A stretch of 64,000 nt of DNA from Massilia sp. HP4 (GTDB lineage Bacteria; Pseudomonadota; Gammaproteobacteria; Burkholderiales; Burkholderiaceae_D). The DNA lies in NCBI RefSeq assembly GCF_005222695.1, contig NZ_STGG01000042.1:1-64000 (forward strand), given 5' to 3'. The translations under genes were made by a program, and so were the position numbers. Every line of letters begins with the position of its first letter. The first letter of the stretch is position 1. A model generated the notes under the pieces. That model ran no database searches. It was not told the DNA's origin and worked only from the letters and a program-made list of their open reading frames with translations. Below are positions 42,499 to 51,747 of the stretch, in pieces.

Positions 42499-45318
42499 TC
42501 AGGCCCGCACCACACGGCACAGCGAGACCTTGGTTTCCTGCATCATGGTCACGGCATCATAGCCATAGGTCCAGCCGGTATTGATGGCCTCGCCACGTAC
42601 GATCGGCGCCCCGTGTTCGGGATAGTGCTGTTCCAGGTCTTCGCCCATCCACCAGCCGCCGAAGTGGAATGGCGCCCACACCAGTCCCACCGGCACCCGC
42701 TCGGTGACCATCGCCATCATCTTCAGGCGGGCGCCGGTCGGCGTTTCGAGCCAGACGTATTCGCCGATCTTGGCGCCGATCTGGACGGCGTCGCGCGGAT
42801 TGATCTCGACGAACATGTTTTGCTGCAGCTCGGCCAGCCAGGGATTGGAACGGGTTTCCTCGCCACCGCCTTCGTATTCGACCAGGCGGCCCGAGGTCAT
42901 GATCAGCGGGAAGTCTTTCGAATAATCGACCGCCTGCACCGATTTATACAGCGTCGGCAGGCGCCAGTGGTTGGCCTTGTCGTCATAGGTCGGGTACTTG
43001 GCCACCAGGTCGCGCCGCGGCGTCGCCAGCGGTTCGCGGTGCACCGGCACCGGATCGGGGAAGTTCCAGACATTGCAGCGTGCCCGCGCATTGCCGTACG
43101 GCGCGCAGCCGTGGGCGATGACGACCCGGATGATCCCGCCCGACAGGTCGGTCTTCCAGTTCTTGCCCTCGGCCATGGCCTGCTCGGCCGGCGTGAGCTC
43201 GGCCCACCAGCCGAGTTTCTTCAGGAACACGTGATCGAACTCGGGGTAGCCGAAGTCGAGCTCGCTGTGCTTGGTGGTCGAGCCGTCGGCCGCGAGCAGG
43301 CTCGAGCCGTTGTGCTCGACGCCCCAGTTGGCGCGGAACGGCAGGCCGCCTTCGGCCACGCTCTTGCTCAGGTCATACAGGATCGGCGTGCCCGGGTGCT
43401 TCATTTCGGGCGTGCCCCAGCAGGGCCACGGCAGGCCGTAGTAATCGCCCTTGCACGGACCCGAATCGGCGCGCAAGGTGGTCGGATTGAAGGTGTGCTT
43501 GTTCTCCATGTGCAGCTTGAGCCGCTCGGGCGAACAGCCCGTGTAGCCGATGGTCCAGCACGAGCGGTTGATCTCGCGCAGGATGTCCTCGACCACCGGT
43601 TCGTTGTGCACCACCTTGATATTCTTGCAGAGTTCGTCGGCGAAGCCGAGCTTGCGCGCGAACAGGTACATGATCTCGTGGTCGGTCTTGCACTCGAACA
43701 GCGGCTGGATGACCCGCTCGCGCCACTGGATCGAACGATTGGACGCCGTGCACGAACCCTGGGTCTCGAATTGCGAGGCGGCCGGCAGCAGGTACACACC
43801 ATCGGTGCGGCCGTGCATCGAGGCCGTCATGCTCGGGTACGGGTCGATCACCACCATCAGGTCGAGCTTCTGCATTGCCGCCTTCATGTCCGGCAGGCGG
43901 GTCTGGCTGTTGGGCGCGTGGCCCCAGTACAGCACCGCACGCAGCTTGCTCGGCTGGTCGATGAACTGTTCCTGCTCGTTGACGGCGTCGAACCAGCGCG
44001 ATACCGTGATCCCGGGCTTTTCCATCAGTTCCTTGGAACCGAAGCGCGACTTGATCCACTCGTAGTCGACACCCCAGACCTCGGCGAAGTGCTTCCAGGC
44101 GCCTTCGGCGATGCCATAGTAGCCGGGCAGCGAGTCGCCATTGGGGCCGACGTCGGTCGCGCCCTGGACGTTGTCATGGCCGCGGTAGATATTGGCGCCG
44201 CCGCCCGGGATACCGATATTGCCGAGCGCCAGCTGCAGGATCGATAGCGCGCGCACATTGGCGGTGCCCACGTGGTGCTGGGTGATGCCCATGCACCAGA
44301 CCACCGACGACGGACGGTTGGTGGCCAGCATCTCGGCCGCGAGGCGCACGGCCGATTCAGGCACGCCGGTGACATCCGCCACCTTGTCGGGCGTCCATTT
44401 CATGACCTCGGCACGCACGTCTTCCATGCCCCAGGTGCGCTCTTCGATGAACTTCTTGTCTTCCCAGCCGTTGTTGAAGATGTGGTACAGGATGCCCCAG
44501 ACCAGCGGGATGTCGGTGCCGGGCCGTACCCGCACATAGTGGTCGGCAAAGCGCGCGGTACGGGTAAAGCGCGGATCGATCACGATCATCTTGGCGCCCA
44601 GTTCCTTGGCGTGCAGGAAGTGCAGCATCGAGATCGGGTGCGCCTCGGCCGGGTTGGAACCGATGAACAGCACCGCCTTGCTGTGGTGCAAGTCGTTGAA
44701 CGAATTCGTCATCGCACCATAGCCGAAGGTCTGGGCCACGCCCGCCACCGTGGTCGAGTGACAGATGCGGGCCTGGTGGTCGCAGTTATTGGTGCCGAAG
44801 AACGAGACCCATTTGCGCAGCAAATAGGCCTGCTCGTTATTGTGCTTGGAGCTGCCGATCACCATCAGAGCGTCCGGCCCGGCCTCCTTGCGCAACTGCA
44901 GCAGCTTGTCGCCGATCTCGTCGATCGCCTGGTCCCAGGAGATGCGCTGGTACTTGCCGTTCACCAGCTTCATCGGATAGCGCAGGCGGTGTTCGCCGAA
45001 CGCGTGCTCGCGCACCGAGGCGCCCTTGGCGCAGTGGGCGCCCATATTGATCGGCGAATCGAAGGCGGCCTCTTGCCGCACCCAGACGCCGTTGGCGACC
45101 ACCGCGTCGACCGAGCAGCCGACCGAGCAATGGCTGCACACGGTGCGCTTGACCTCGGTCGGCACCGGGGTGTTCGGCACCGGATCGGCCTGGGCCGGCT
45201 CGATCACGTTCAGCGGCAGGTGGCGCGCCATGGCGCCGGCGCCGGCGGCAACGCCGGCCCCGACCAGGAAGCGGCGCCGTTTCAACGCGCTGTCGCGCGT
45301 GGACTTGACCAATGACAT
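42499..45318 (-). CDS. fdhA: Formate dehydrogenase alpha subunit, molybdopterin, cysteine type
   Basis: A 939-residue catalytic subunit that oxidises formate to CO2 in the periplasm. It has a Tat signal (residues 14-30, KRRRFLVGAG), a [4Fe-4S] site with C61, C64, C68 and C96 (CSHCSVGC...GAHCAKG), and the active-site motif QARICHSTTVAG with C186-H187, where selenium-type enzymes have selenocysteine. So this is a Cys enzyme with no need for selBCD. The bis-molybdopterin guanine dinucleotide domain and its C-terminal binding domain follow. GAGG precedes the start. The upstream frame has no in-frame opal codon used for Sec. Confidence 0.95.
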   Translation of the reverse strand: MSLVKSTRDSALKRRRFLVGAGVAAGAGAMARHLPLNVIEPAQADPVPNTPVPTEVKRTVCSHCSVGCSVDAVVANGVWVRQEAAFDSPINMGAHCAKGASVREHAFGEHRLRYPMKLVNGKYQRISWDQAIDEIGDKLLQLRKEAGPDALMVIGSSKHNNEQAYLLRKWVSFFGTNNCDHQARICHSTTVAGVAQTFGYGAMTNSFNDLHHSKAVLFIGSNPAEAHPISMLHFLHAKELGAKMIVIDPRFTRTARFADHYVRVRPGTDIPLVWGILYHIFNNGWEDKKFIEERTWGMEDVRAEVMKWTPDKVADVTGVPESAVRLAAEMLATNRPSSVVWCMGITQHHVGTANVRALSILQLALGNIGIPGGGANIYRGHDNVQGATDVGPNGDSLPGYYGIAEGAWKHFAEVWGVDYEWIKSRFGSKELMEKPGITVSRWFDAVNEQEQFIDQPSKLRAVLYWGHAPNSQTRLPDMKAAMQKLDLMVVIDPYPSMTASMHGRTDGVYLLPAASQFETQGSCTASNRSIQWRERVIQPLFECKTDHEIMYLFARKLGFADELCKNIKVVHNEPVVEDILREINRSCWTIGYTGCSPERLKLHMENKHTFNPTTLRADSGPCKGDYYGLPWPCWGTPEMKHPGTPILYDLSKSVAEGGLPFRANWGVEHNGSSLLAADGSTTKHSELDFGYPEFDHVFLKKLGWWAELTPAEQAMAEGKNWKTDLSGGIIRVVIAHGCAPYGNARARCNVWNFPDPVPVHREPLATPRRDLVAKYPTYDDKANHWRLPTLYKSVQAVDYSKDFPLIMTSGRLVEYEGGGEETRSNPWLAELQQNMFVEINPRDAVQIGAKIGEYVWLETPTGARLKMMAMVTERVPVGLVWAPFHFGGWWMGEDLEQHYPEHGAPIVRGEAINTGWTYGYDAVTMMQETKVSLCRVVRA

Positions 45319-45336
45319 AGCGATTCCTCGGTTTGC

Positions 45337-45558
45337 CTACCAGTAGGCGGCGGTCTCGTAATAGCGGCGGATGTGATCCGTCTCGTGGTAGCCGCGCTTG
45401 GCCTTGGGATCGGGCGCGGCCGGGGCAGCGTCTGGCGCGGCAGTCGCCGGGGCGGCGGCCGCGGCCACCACCAGGGCGCCCAGCGGGGCGGCTTTCAGGA
45501 AGCCGCGCCGCGCGGGATCGGGCCGGTCGGGCGCGGCCTGTGGGTCATGCTTGTTCAT
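45337..45558 (-). CDS. Small Tat-signal protein of the FDH operon (73 aa)
   Basis: A 73-residue protein made mostly of a twin-arginine signal (PARRGFLKAAPLGALVVAAAA), an Ala/Pro linker and a short conserved end (GYHETDHIRRYYETAAYW). Such small Tat-signal proteins are common just before FDH alpha genes in this group and may guide or assemble the enzyme. Its start overlaps the end of the chaperone gene by 14 bases. GAGGAGAG precedes the ATG. Confidence 0.8.
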   Translation of the reverse strand: MNKHDPQAAPDRPDPARRGFLKAAPLGALVVAAAAAPATAAPDAAPAAPDPKAKRGYHETDHIRRYYETAAYW

Positions 45559-46231
45559 CGCTCTCCTCTCCTACGGCGAATGCTTCCGCCTCGATTGCCA
45601 GGAATGCCTGCGCGAAGCGGGCGACCAGGCGGTAATAGTTGGCGCCTTCGGCATTGGCGATGTCGTCCAGCGCGCGCATGCACCAGGAGCCGAGATGGGC
45701 CTCGAAGAAGCTGCGCTGCACTGCCAGCGGCTGGCGCCGGATGCCGGGCGCGCCGGCAACCAGCACGCGCATGGTCTCGCACAGCGCGCCGAGGTGGTCT
45801 TCGAAGTCGCCGCGGCTGCGCATGCGCGCCACGCCGAGCCGGGCCAGGTCCTGGCGCAGGTGCGCCAGCGGCGTGTCGTTCATGTAGCCGGCCAGGTAGC
45901 GCGAACCATAGGGGTCGACCGGCGGCGTGCCGATGCTGACGAACAGCGCGGTGAATTCATCGTGGACGAGCCCGGGGTCCATGACGCCGGACGCCACGGT
46001 CAGCTGCTCCCAGGCGCGCTCGAGCGCCGGATCGCCGCCTTCGGCCAGGATCGGATCGCTCGACGCGAGGGCCTCGAGCAGCGCGGCGTCGGGCGCCGCG
46101 AGCAGCAGGCGCGACAGCAAGGCGTAGAGGTCGGCGCGGGCCTGGTCTTCGCCGCTGGGTGGCATGCCCGTGATCGGGGCTGCAGCGTCCATGGCAGGTT
46201 TGACGGACGTGCTCGCACTTGTAGGTGACAC
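45545..46231 (-). CDS. TorD/DmsD-like molybdoenzyme chaperone
   Basis: A 228-residue all-helical cytosolic chaperone of the TorD family, which binds the Tat signal of the alpha subunit until the cofactor is inserted. Family landmarks: DLYALLSRLLLAAPDAALL, VHDEFTALFVSIG, YLAGYMNDTPLAHLRQDL and a C-terminal HLGSWCMRALDDI segment. It starts at GTG 46231 with GGAG 9 bases upstream; ATG 46192 is an alternative. It is the first gene of the FDH operon and lies divergent to FNR. Confidence 0.87.
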   Translation of the reverse strand: MSPTSASTSVKPAMDAAAPITGMPPSGEDQARADLYALLSRLLLAAPDAALLEALASSDPILAEGGDPALERAWEQLTVASGVMDPGLVHDEFTALFVSIGTPPVDPYGSRYLAGYMNDTPLAHLRQDLARLGVARMRSRGDFEDHLGALCETMRVLVAGAPGIRRQPLAVQRSFFEAHLGSWCMRALDDIANAEGANYYRLVARFAQAFLAIEAEAFAVGEESDEQA

Positions 46232-46458
46232 TGTCGATCACTCCAGTTGTTCAAATTGTATCGGTAGTGTAGACCCCGATTCGCATTGAGCGCGCACAGT
46301 TGCCGGAGCGATCGAGGGAACCGTGGCGGCGCCGCCCGGCATTCAGACCGTAACACAACGATTTGTTTCTACATTGCAAATAAATGGCATCGGTTTGTCC
46401 AATTTGATGCTGCAACGCGTCTATAATCTTGGTGTACTGAATTTACCGACCATCCCTC

Positions 46459-47220
46459 ATGACCCAGCCCCTGATCCAGCACGCCGAGCCGCCCCTGAAT
46501 CTCCATGCGCTCAAGTCCTGCGCGCAGTGCAGCATGCACCAGCTGTGCCTGCCGATGGGACTGGAAGACGCCGAGATCGACCGCCTGGACAAGATCATCG
46601 GGCGCCGCCGCCGCCTCGAGCGCGACGAGCGCCTGTACGGCGTGGGCGAATCGTTCCGCAACCTGTACGCGGTGCGCTTCGGCCACTTCAAGACCTACCA
46701 GGTGAACGCCGCCGGCGAAGCCCAGATCACCGGCTTCCAGATGGCCGGCGAGCTGCTGGGCATGGACGCGATCAGCGGCACCCACCATTGCGACGCGGTG
46801 GCGCTGGAGGATTCCGAGGTATGCGAGATTCCGTTTGCGCGCCTGGAAGACCTGTTCGGCGAAGTGCCGACCCTGCTGCGCCACTTCCACCGCATCATGA
46901 GCCAGGAGATCACGCGCGAGCAGAACGTCATGCTCCTGCTCGGGAATATGCGCGCCGAGCAGCGCTTCGCCGTCTTCCTGGTGAACCTGTCGGCGCGCTA
47001 CGCTACCCGCGGCTATGCGGCCAACCGCTTCCAGCTGCGCATGTCGCGCGAAGACATCGGCAACTACCTGGGCCTGACCATCGAGAGCATCAGCCGCCTG
47101 CTGTCGCGCTTCAAGAAACAGGGCTGGCTCGAAGTCGACAAGCGCGAACTCACCCTGCTCGATCCGGTCAAGCTCAAGGCGCTGGCAGCCGGCACCGACG
47201 TGTGCAGCCCGATGGCGTGA
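46459..47220 (+). CDS. fnr: FNR-type oxygen-sensing regulator
   Basis: A 253-residue CRP/FNR-family regulator. Fe-S ligands C21, C24, C30 (CAQCSMHQLC) and C111 (THHCDAV) match the four cysteines of FNR that hold the oxygen-labile [4Fe-4S] cluster. Residues 30-150 form the cyclic-nucleotide-like domain, then a dimer helix, and the helix-turn-helix DIGNYLGLTIESISRLLSRF near 195-214 whose E..SR pattern reads TTGAT half-sites. It shares a 227-base divergent gap with the FDH operon. I saw no clean TTGAT-N4-ATCAA site there, though a single TTGAT half-site lies at about 46406. Confidence 0.92.
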   Translation: MTQPLIQHAEPPLNLHALKSCAQCSMHQLCLPMGLEDAEIDRLDKIIGRRRRLERDERLYGVGESFRNLYAVRFGHFKTYQVNAAGEAQITGFQMAGELLGMDAISGTHHCDAVALEDSEVCEIPFARLEDLFGEVPTLLRHFHRIMSQEITREQNVMLLLGNMRAEQRFAVFLVNLSARYATRGYAANRFQLRMSREDIGNYLGLTIESISRLLSRFKKQGWLEVDKRELTLLDPVKLKALAAGTDVCSPMA

Positions 47221-47224
47221 GCGC

Positions 47225-47983
47225 ATGACGCCGCAGCCCTCGTGCGACCTGCACCTGCGCAGCTACGATCGCGTGCACTGGGGAGACCGCCACGACTTCG
47301 CCCAGCTGGTCCTGCCGGTGCACGGCGACGTGCTGCTCGACATCGGGGAGCGGCGCGGCCGGCTCGATCCGCTGCATGGCGCGCTGGTGGCGCCCGGCGC
47401 CTGGCATGCGCAATCGAGCCAGGGCGCCAATCAGTCCTTGATCGTCGACGTCGACGGCGCCGCCTTCGGGCACGGTCCCTGGCAGGATCTGGTGGAGCGG
47501 CCCTTCGTCGCGCTCGGGCCGGCGGCGCGCAAGCTGGTCGAATTCATGGGACTCTTGGCGCGCGAGGCCGCCCCGCCGCGCGCGCTGGTGCAGGGTTGGG
47601 TGCCGCTGCTGCTCGACACCCTGAGCCTGGCGACGCCGCGTGCCAACTCGCGCCTGGCCGCCCTGCTGGCGCGCATCGAAGCCGCGCCCGGGCTCGCGTG
47701 GACCACCGAATCGATGGCGCGCGCCGCCAACCTGAGCGTCAGTCGCCTGCATGCCGTATTTCGCGAAGAATTGGACAGCACCCCGCATGCCTGGCTGCTG
47801 GGCTGCCGCCTCGATCGTGCGCGCGCTCTGCTGGCCGAGAGCCACCGCACTGTGGCCGATATCGCGCTGGCCTGCGGGTTTTCGGACCAGGCCAGCCTGA
47901 CGCGGGCCATGCGCCGCGCGTTCGACACCACGCCCGCCGCCTATCGGCGTAAAAGTCAGGAGAACGCGTCAAAGGCGCAGTAG
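47225..47983 (+). CDS. AraC-family transcriptional regulator
   Basis: A 252-residue regulator with an N-terminal cupin-like sensor (HWGDRHDFAQLVLPVHGD, LVAPGAWHAQ) and a C-terminal AraC DNA-binding domain of two helix-turn-helices (LARAANLSVSRLHAVFREELDSTP-like and ADIALACGFSDQASLTRAMRRAFDTTPAAYRR-like, read in parts) near residues 155-248. It follows fnr after 4 bases and precedes the EamA permease gene by 61 bases; a role in driving that permease is likely but not shown. Confidence 0.87.
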   Translation: MTPQPSCDLHLRSYDRVHWGDRHDFAQLVLPVHGDVLLDIGERRGRLDPLHGALVAPGAWHAQSSQGANQSLIVDVDGAAFGHGPWQDLVERPFVALGPAARKLVEFMGLLAREAAPPRALVQGWVPLLLDTLSLATPRANSRLAALLARIEAAPGLAWTTESMARAANLSVSRLHAVFREELDSTPHAWLLGCRLDRARALLAESHRTVADIALACGFSDQASLTRAMRRAFDTTPAAYRRKSQENASKAQ

Positions 47984-48044
47984 TCCCGGCCAAGACCGTC
48001 GCTCGTCGATCCCCGAGAATCTCCATTCATCAAAGGAGATCCAC

Positions 48045-49001
48045 ATGTTCATCGTTACCGGCGCGGGCGGCCTGTCCCGCCCCACCCTGCTCGGCATCGG
48101 CGCCGGGATCGCCGCCGGCGCACTCTGGGGGCTGGTGTTCCTGGCGCCGGAACTGGCGCCCGGATTCCTGCCGATCCAGCTCTCGGCCGGGCGCTACCTG
48201 GCTTATGGATTGATCGCCGCCCTTCTCATCTACCCGGCCTGGGGCCGGCTGCGCCGCCAGCTCGGCTGGCAAGCCTGGCGCACGCTGGTTGGGCTCAGCC
48301 TGACCGGCAACATCGTCTATTACATGTTCCTGGCCAATGCGGTGCAACTGGGCGGCGTGGCCATGGCCTCGATCGTGATCGGGCTGCTGCCGATCGCGGT
48401 CACCCTGGTGGGGTCGCGCGACCGCCATGCAGTGCCGCTGCGGCGGCTACTGCCTTCGCTGCTGCTGAGCGGCGCGGGCCTGGCCTGCATCGGCTGGGAG
48501 TCGCTGTCGGCGTCCGGCACCGGCTCGCTGGCCGGCCTGGCCTGCGCCTTCGGCGCGCTGCTGTCGTGGACGATCTTCGCGGTGCATAACAGCCGCTGGC
48601 TGGCGCGCATCGACGGCGTGTCGTCGCATGAGTGGAACCTGCTGGTGGGTGTGGTGACGGGCCTGATGGCGCTGGTGCTGGCGGTGCCGGCCTTCGTGCT
48701 GGCGCCGGGAGAGCACAGCCTGCCGGCGTGGCTGCAGTTCTGGGCCCTGGTGACCGCAGTGGCGGTCCTGTGCTCGGTGGTAGGCAACGCCTTGTGGAAC
48801 CACGCCAGCCGCGCCCTGCCCTTGAGCCTGATGGGACAGATGATCGTGTTCGAGACCGTCTTCGCGGCGCTGTATGGATTCCTGTGGGAGGCGCGCTGGC
48901 CGACCGGGTTCGAGACGGCGGCCATGGTGCTGCTGGTGGGGGGCGTGGTGTCATGTGCATCGGCGCACCGAAAGAACAGGGTGGCCATGCGAAAAGCGTA
49001 G
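48045..49001 (+). CDS. EamA/DMT-family permease
   Basis: A 318-residue drug/metabolite transporter with ten predicted membrane segments in two repeated EamA halves (residues about 15-150 and 160-310). It has the usual start GIAAGALWGLVFLAPELAPG and a basic C-terminal end. AAAGGAG precedes the ATG. Substrate unknown; the AraC gene before it suggests inducible efflux or uptake of an amino-acid-like compound. Confidence 0.85.
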   Translation: MFIVTGAGGLSRPTLLGIGAGIAAGALWGLVFLAPELAPGFLPIQLSAGRYLAYGLIAALLIYPAWGRLRRQLGWQAWRTLVGLSLTGNIVYYMFLANAVQLGGVAMASIVIGLLPIAVTLVGSRDRHAVPLRRLLPSLLLSGAGLACIGWESLSASGTGSLAGLACAFGALLSWTIFAVHNSRWLARIDGVSSHEWNLLVGVVTGLMALVLAVPAFVLAPGEHSLPAWLQFWALVTAVAVLCSVVGNALWNHASRALPLSLMGQMIVFETVFAALYGFLWEARWPTGFETAAMVLLVGGVVSCASAHRKNRVAMRKA

Positions 49002-49105
49002 GTAACTTGCAACAACGTGAAAAATTGAATCGTGCGCGCAACAAAAATCTTCTCTTATCTTACTATACGCATTATCAATTTTTTAACAACCAAGGAAATG
49101 TTGCA

Positions 49106-49609
49106 ATGAAGACTGTCTCAATCCGCCTACTGTCCAGCCTGCTCCTGATGGCCGCATCGTTCCCGGCCTCGGCCGCTCCGACCGTGGTCGCGGCGCTTGA
49201 AGTGAAAGGCGTATTCAATGAAAAAATTGGTCCTGCGCCGCAATGTGCGTCCACCCTCGGCGGCAAGCTTGCCGGCCATGGTGAGACGGCCGAAGGAACG
49301 CCGGTTGCGTTCGTCGGCGGAGATTGCTTCGCCCAGTCTGGCACGACATTCACCTTCAGCAATGGCAAGTTCATCCTGCTGTATCCAAACGGCGACCAGA
49401 TCTTTGCCAACTACGGTGGCCAGTTCATTCCCACCGGTGTAGGCACTGCCTACATCATGAACGGCGGCACCTTCACCATCACCGGCGGCTCCGGCACCTA
49501 TTCCGGTGCACGCGGGGGCGGCTACCTGAGCGGCACCGAAGACCTGTCCAACGGCGCCGGTACGATCGTGTTATCGGGTCGTGTACAGTACAAGCCGAAG
49601 AATCGCTGA
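49106..49609 (+). CDS. Secreted beta-rich protein, allene oxide cyclase-like barrel type
   Basis: A 167-residue exported protein with a signal peptide (residues 1-25, ending SFPASAA). The mature part is Gly/Thr/Phe-rich with repeating strands (GTAYIMNGGTFTITGGSGTY, SGTEDLSNGAGTIVLSGRV) that look like the small beta-barrel seen in allene-oxide-cyclase-like and dirigent-like proteins; C75 and C96 or so could form a disulphide. No enzyme role can be claimed. The region just upstream (49020-49105) is AT-rich and should hold the promoter. AAGGA lies 9 bases before the ATG. Confidence 0.7.
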   Translation: MKTVSIRLLSSLLLMAASFPASAAPTVVAALEVKGVFNEKIGPAPQCASTLGGKLAGHGETAEGTPVAFVGGDCFAQSGTTFTFSNGKFILLYPNGDQIFANYGGQFIPTGVGTAYIMNGGTFTITGGSGTYSGARGGGYLSGTEDLSNGAGTIVLSGRVQYKPKNR

Positions 49610-49750
49610 AGCAGCGCCAGGCCGCACTGACACTGCGTCGTAACGGCCCAGGGAAAAAGCGGCATGTGGTCTCCCGCTCGTTTTTCATGTCCCAGCGGGT
49701 GGGTTGACGAGGATCTGCCGGTGACGTCATCAAGAGATCCTGCAAGTACG

Positions 49751-51175
49751 TCAACGCGCATCCATCACGGCGCGCAGATGCCGCACCGCCGCCAAGGCCA
49801 TCTCGGGCGTCGCAAAATTGGTGAACCCCATCAACAGCCCACCGCGATCCGCCCTGCCCACCCGCCAGTCGCCCAGCGCCTGCAGACCCAAACCGCGCGC
49901 CTGGGCCGCCGCCGTCAGCGCCCGGTCGTCTTGCCCGGCCCCGAGCCGCGCCAGCACATGGATGCCACCGGCCTGCGGCTGGACCTCGATCCGCTCGCCC
50001 AGTTCCGACACCAGCGCCGCGACCAGGTAAGCACGCCGCTCGGCATACAGCAGACGCATCTTGCGCAGGTGGCGCGCAAAATGCCCCTGCTCCATGAAAT
50101 CGGCCACGGTCGCCTGCGGCAGGATCGAACCCGGGCCAGGCAGGTAGTCGACCTGCGCGCGCGTGCGCGCCATTTGCGACTCGGGCACGACCAGGTAGGC
50201 CAGCCGCAGTCCGGGCAGCAGCACCTTGCTGAAGGTGCCGGTGTACAGCACCCGTCCGTGGCGGTCGAGGCTCTTCAGCGCCGGCAGTGGCCGGCCGTGG
50301 TAGCGGAACTCGCTGTCGTAGTCGTCCTCGACGATCCAGGCGCGGTTGGAGCGCGCCCATTCCAGCAGCTCCAGGCGCCTTGGCAGCGACATCGCCATGC
50401 CCATCGGGCTCTGGTGGGTCGGCGTCACCACCGCGAAGCGCGCATCCGGCGCGCGCTGCATGCCGCGCACCACGTCCAGGCCCTGGTCATCGACCGGCAC
50501 CGGCTCCAGGCGCAGGCCGGATTGCAGCAGGAAGCGGCGCGCGAGGACATAGCCCGGGTCTTCATACCAGCCGGTGTCGCCATCCTGCAGCACGACGCGC
50601 CGCGCCAGCTCCAGCGCGCCGTGGTAGCCGGCGGTGACGAACACCTGCTCGGGCGTACAGTCGATGCCGCGCGCGATGCCGAGATAGGTGGCGATGCTGC
50701 GCCGCAGGGCGCCGTAGCCGGCCGGATCGGGGTAGGTCATCGCCATCGCCTCCAGTGCACGCAGGTTGCGCCCGGCCAGGCGCGCCCAGGTCTTGCGCGG
50801 GAACGCGTCCAGCGCCGGCAAGCCGAGCTGGAACGGCAGGGCTTCGCCCGGCGCGCCTTGCGGGGAACTGGCATTCGGCGCGCGGTGCGCCGCGATCCTG
50901 GGCCTGGTCGCGCCGGCCAGCTTCGCCAACTGCGGCGAGACGACCGTCCCGGCCGCCCCGCGCGCCACGAAATAGCCTTCGCCGACCAGCATTTGATAGG
51001 CCGCTTCCACGGTGCCGCGCGCCAGGTTCAATTCGCTGGCCAGGCTGCGCACCGACGGCACCCGGTCGCCCGGCTTGAGCTTGCCGGCGGCGATCGCTTC
51101 GCAATAGCGGCGATACAGCTGCAGGTAGATCGGCTCGCAATGGTCGCGGCTCGGCTTCAGGTTCTGGATATCCAT
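49751..51175 (-). CDS. MocR/PdxR-type regulator (GntR wHTH fused to aminotransferase fold)
   Basis: A 474-residue regulator with an N-terminal GntR winged helix (residues about 15-80, LYRRYCEAIAAGKLKPGDRVPSVRSL) and a C-terminal class I aminotransferase-like domain (about 110-470) that binds PLP through K in GTFSKVLLPGLR. This class responds to PLP or amino compounds. It is divergent from the GNAT/AhpD-like/azoreductase operon with an 85-base gap, so it probably controls that operon. It is unrelated in position to the lysine-less aminotransferase. Confidence 0.9.
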   Translation of the reverse strand: MDIQNLKPSRDHCEPIYLQLYRRYCEAIAAGKLKPGDRVPSVRSLASELNLARGTVEAAYQMLVGEGYFVARGAAGTVVSPQLAKLAGATRPRIAAHRAPNASSPQGAPGEALPFQLGLPALDAFPRKTWARLAGRNLRALEAMAMTYPDPAGYGALRRSIATYLGIARGIDCTPEQVFVTAGYHGALELARRVVLQDGDTGWYEDPGYVLARRFLLQSGLRLEPVPVDDQGLDVVRGMQRAPDARFAVVTPTHQSPMGMAMSLPRRLELLEWARSNRAWIVEDDYDSEFRYHGRPLPALKSLDRHGRVLYTGTFSKVLLPGLRLAYLVVPESQMARTRAQVDYLPGPGSILPQATVADFMEQGHFARHLRKMRLLYAERRAYLVAALVSELGERIEVQPQAGGIHVLARLGAGQDDRALTAAAQARGLGLQALGDWRVGRADRGGLLMGFTNFATPEMALAAVRHLRAVMDAR

Positions 51176-51260
51176 GATGTCCTATTCATTTCTTCAATTC
51201 TTGCACCTATCGGGTAGGCCATTAGCCGCCTATAGTACGCGTATTGAATGAGGAGCGACG

Positions 51261-51692
51261 ATGGATACTTTTACACTGAGCCTGATCGAGACCGACGACG
51301 ACTACCGCGCCGCCTTTGGCGTGATGCGCGAACTGCGCCCGAACCTGCCCGATGCCGACGCCTTCGCCACCCAGGCGCGGCGCCAGGGCGGGCAGGGATA
51401 CCGCCTGCTCGCGGCCTGGCAGGATGGCCAGGTCAAGGCGCTGGCCGGCTACCGCATCCTCGAGAACCTGATGAACGGACGCTTCCTGTACGTCGACGAC
51501 CTGGTCACCACCGCCAGCGCCCGCCGTCATGGACTGGGCGCCCGACTGATCGATGCCCTGCGCGACGAATCCAAGCGCCAGGGCTGCGAAAACTTCGTGC
51601 TCGACACGGGCTTGCACATGCCCCTCGCGCAGCGCTTCTATTACCGGCAAGGCCTGCTGGCAATGGGAATGCAGTTTGTCCAGCCACGATGA
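51261..51692 (+). CDS. GNAT N-acetyltransferase
   Basis: A 143-residue GNAT-fold enzyme that moves an acetyl group from acetyl-CoA to an amine. The acetyl-CoA loop is ARRHGLGARLI near residues 85-95 (pattern R/Q-x-x-G-x-G/A), after FLYVDDLVT. The target is unknown. GAGG precedes the start. It is the first gene of a three-gene operon controlled by the divergent MocR-type regulator. Confidence 0.87.
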   Translation: MDTFTLSLIETDDDYRAAFGVMRELRPNLPDADAFATQARRQGGQGYRLLAAWQDGQVKALAGYRILENLMNGRFLYVDDLVTTASARRHGLGARLIDALRDESKRQGCENFVLDTGLHMPLAQRFYYRQGLLAMGMQFVQPR

Positions 51693-51747
51693 CCCGCAGG
51701 CGCCGCGCCTGCGACCGACTGTTTTTTGACCTGACCGGAGTTGTTTT

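Noticed and set aside
42499..45318. Selenocysteine formate dehydrogenase
   Set aside because: The active-site position is C186 and no in-frame TGA or SECIS-like hairpin is present.
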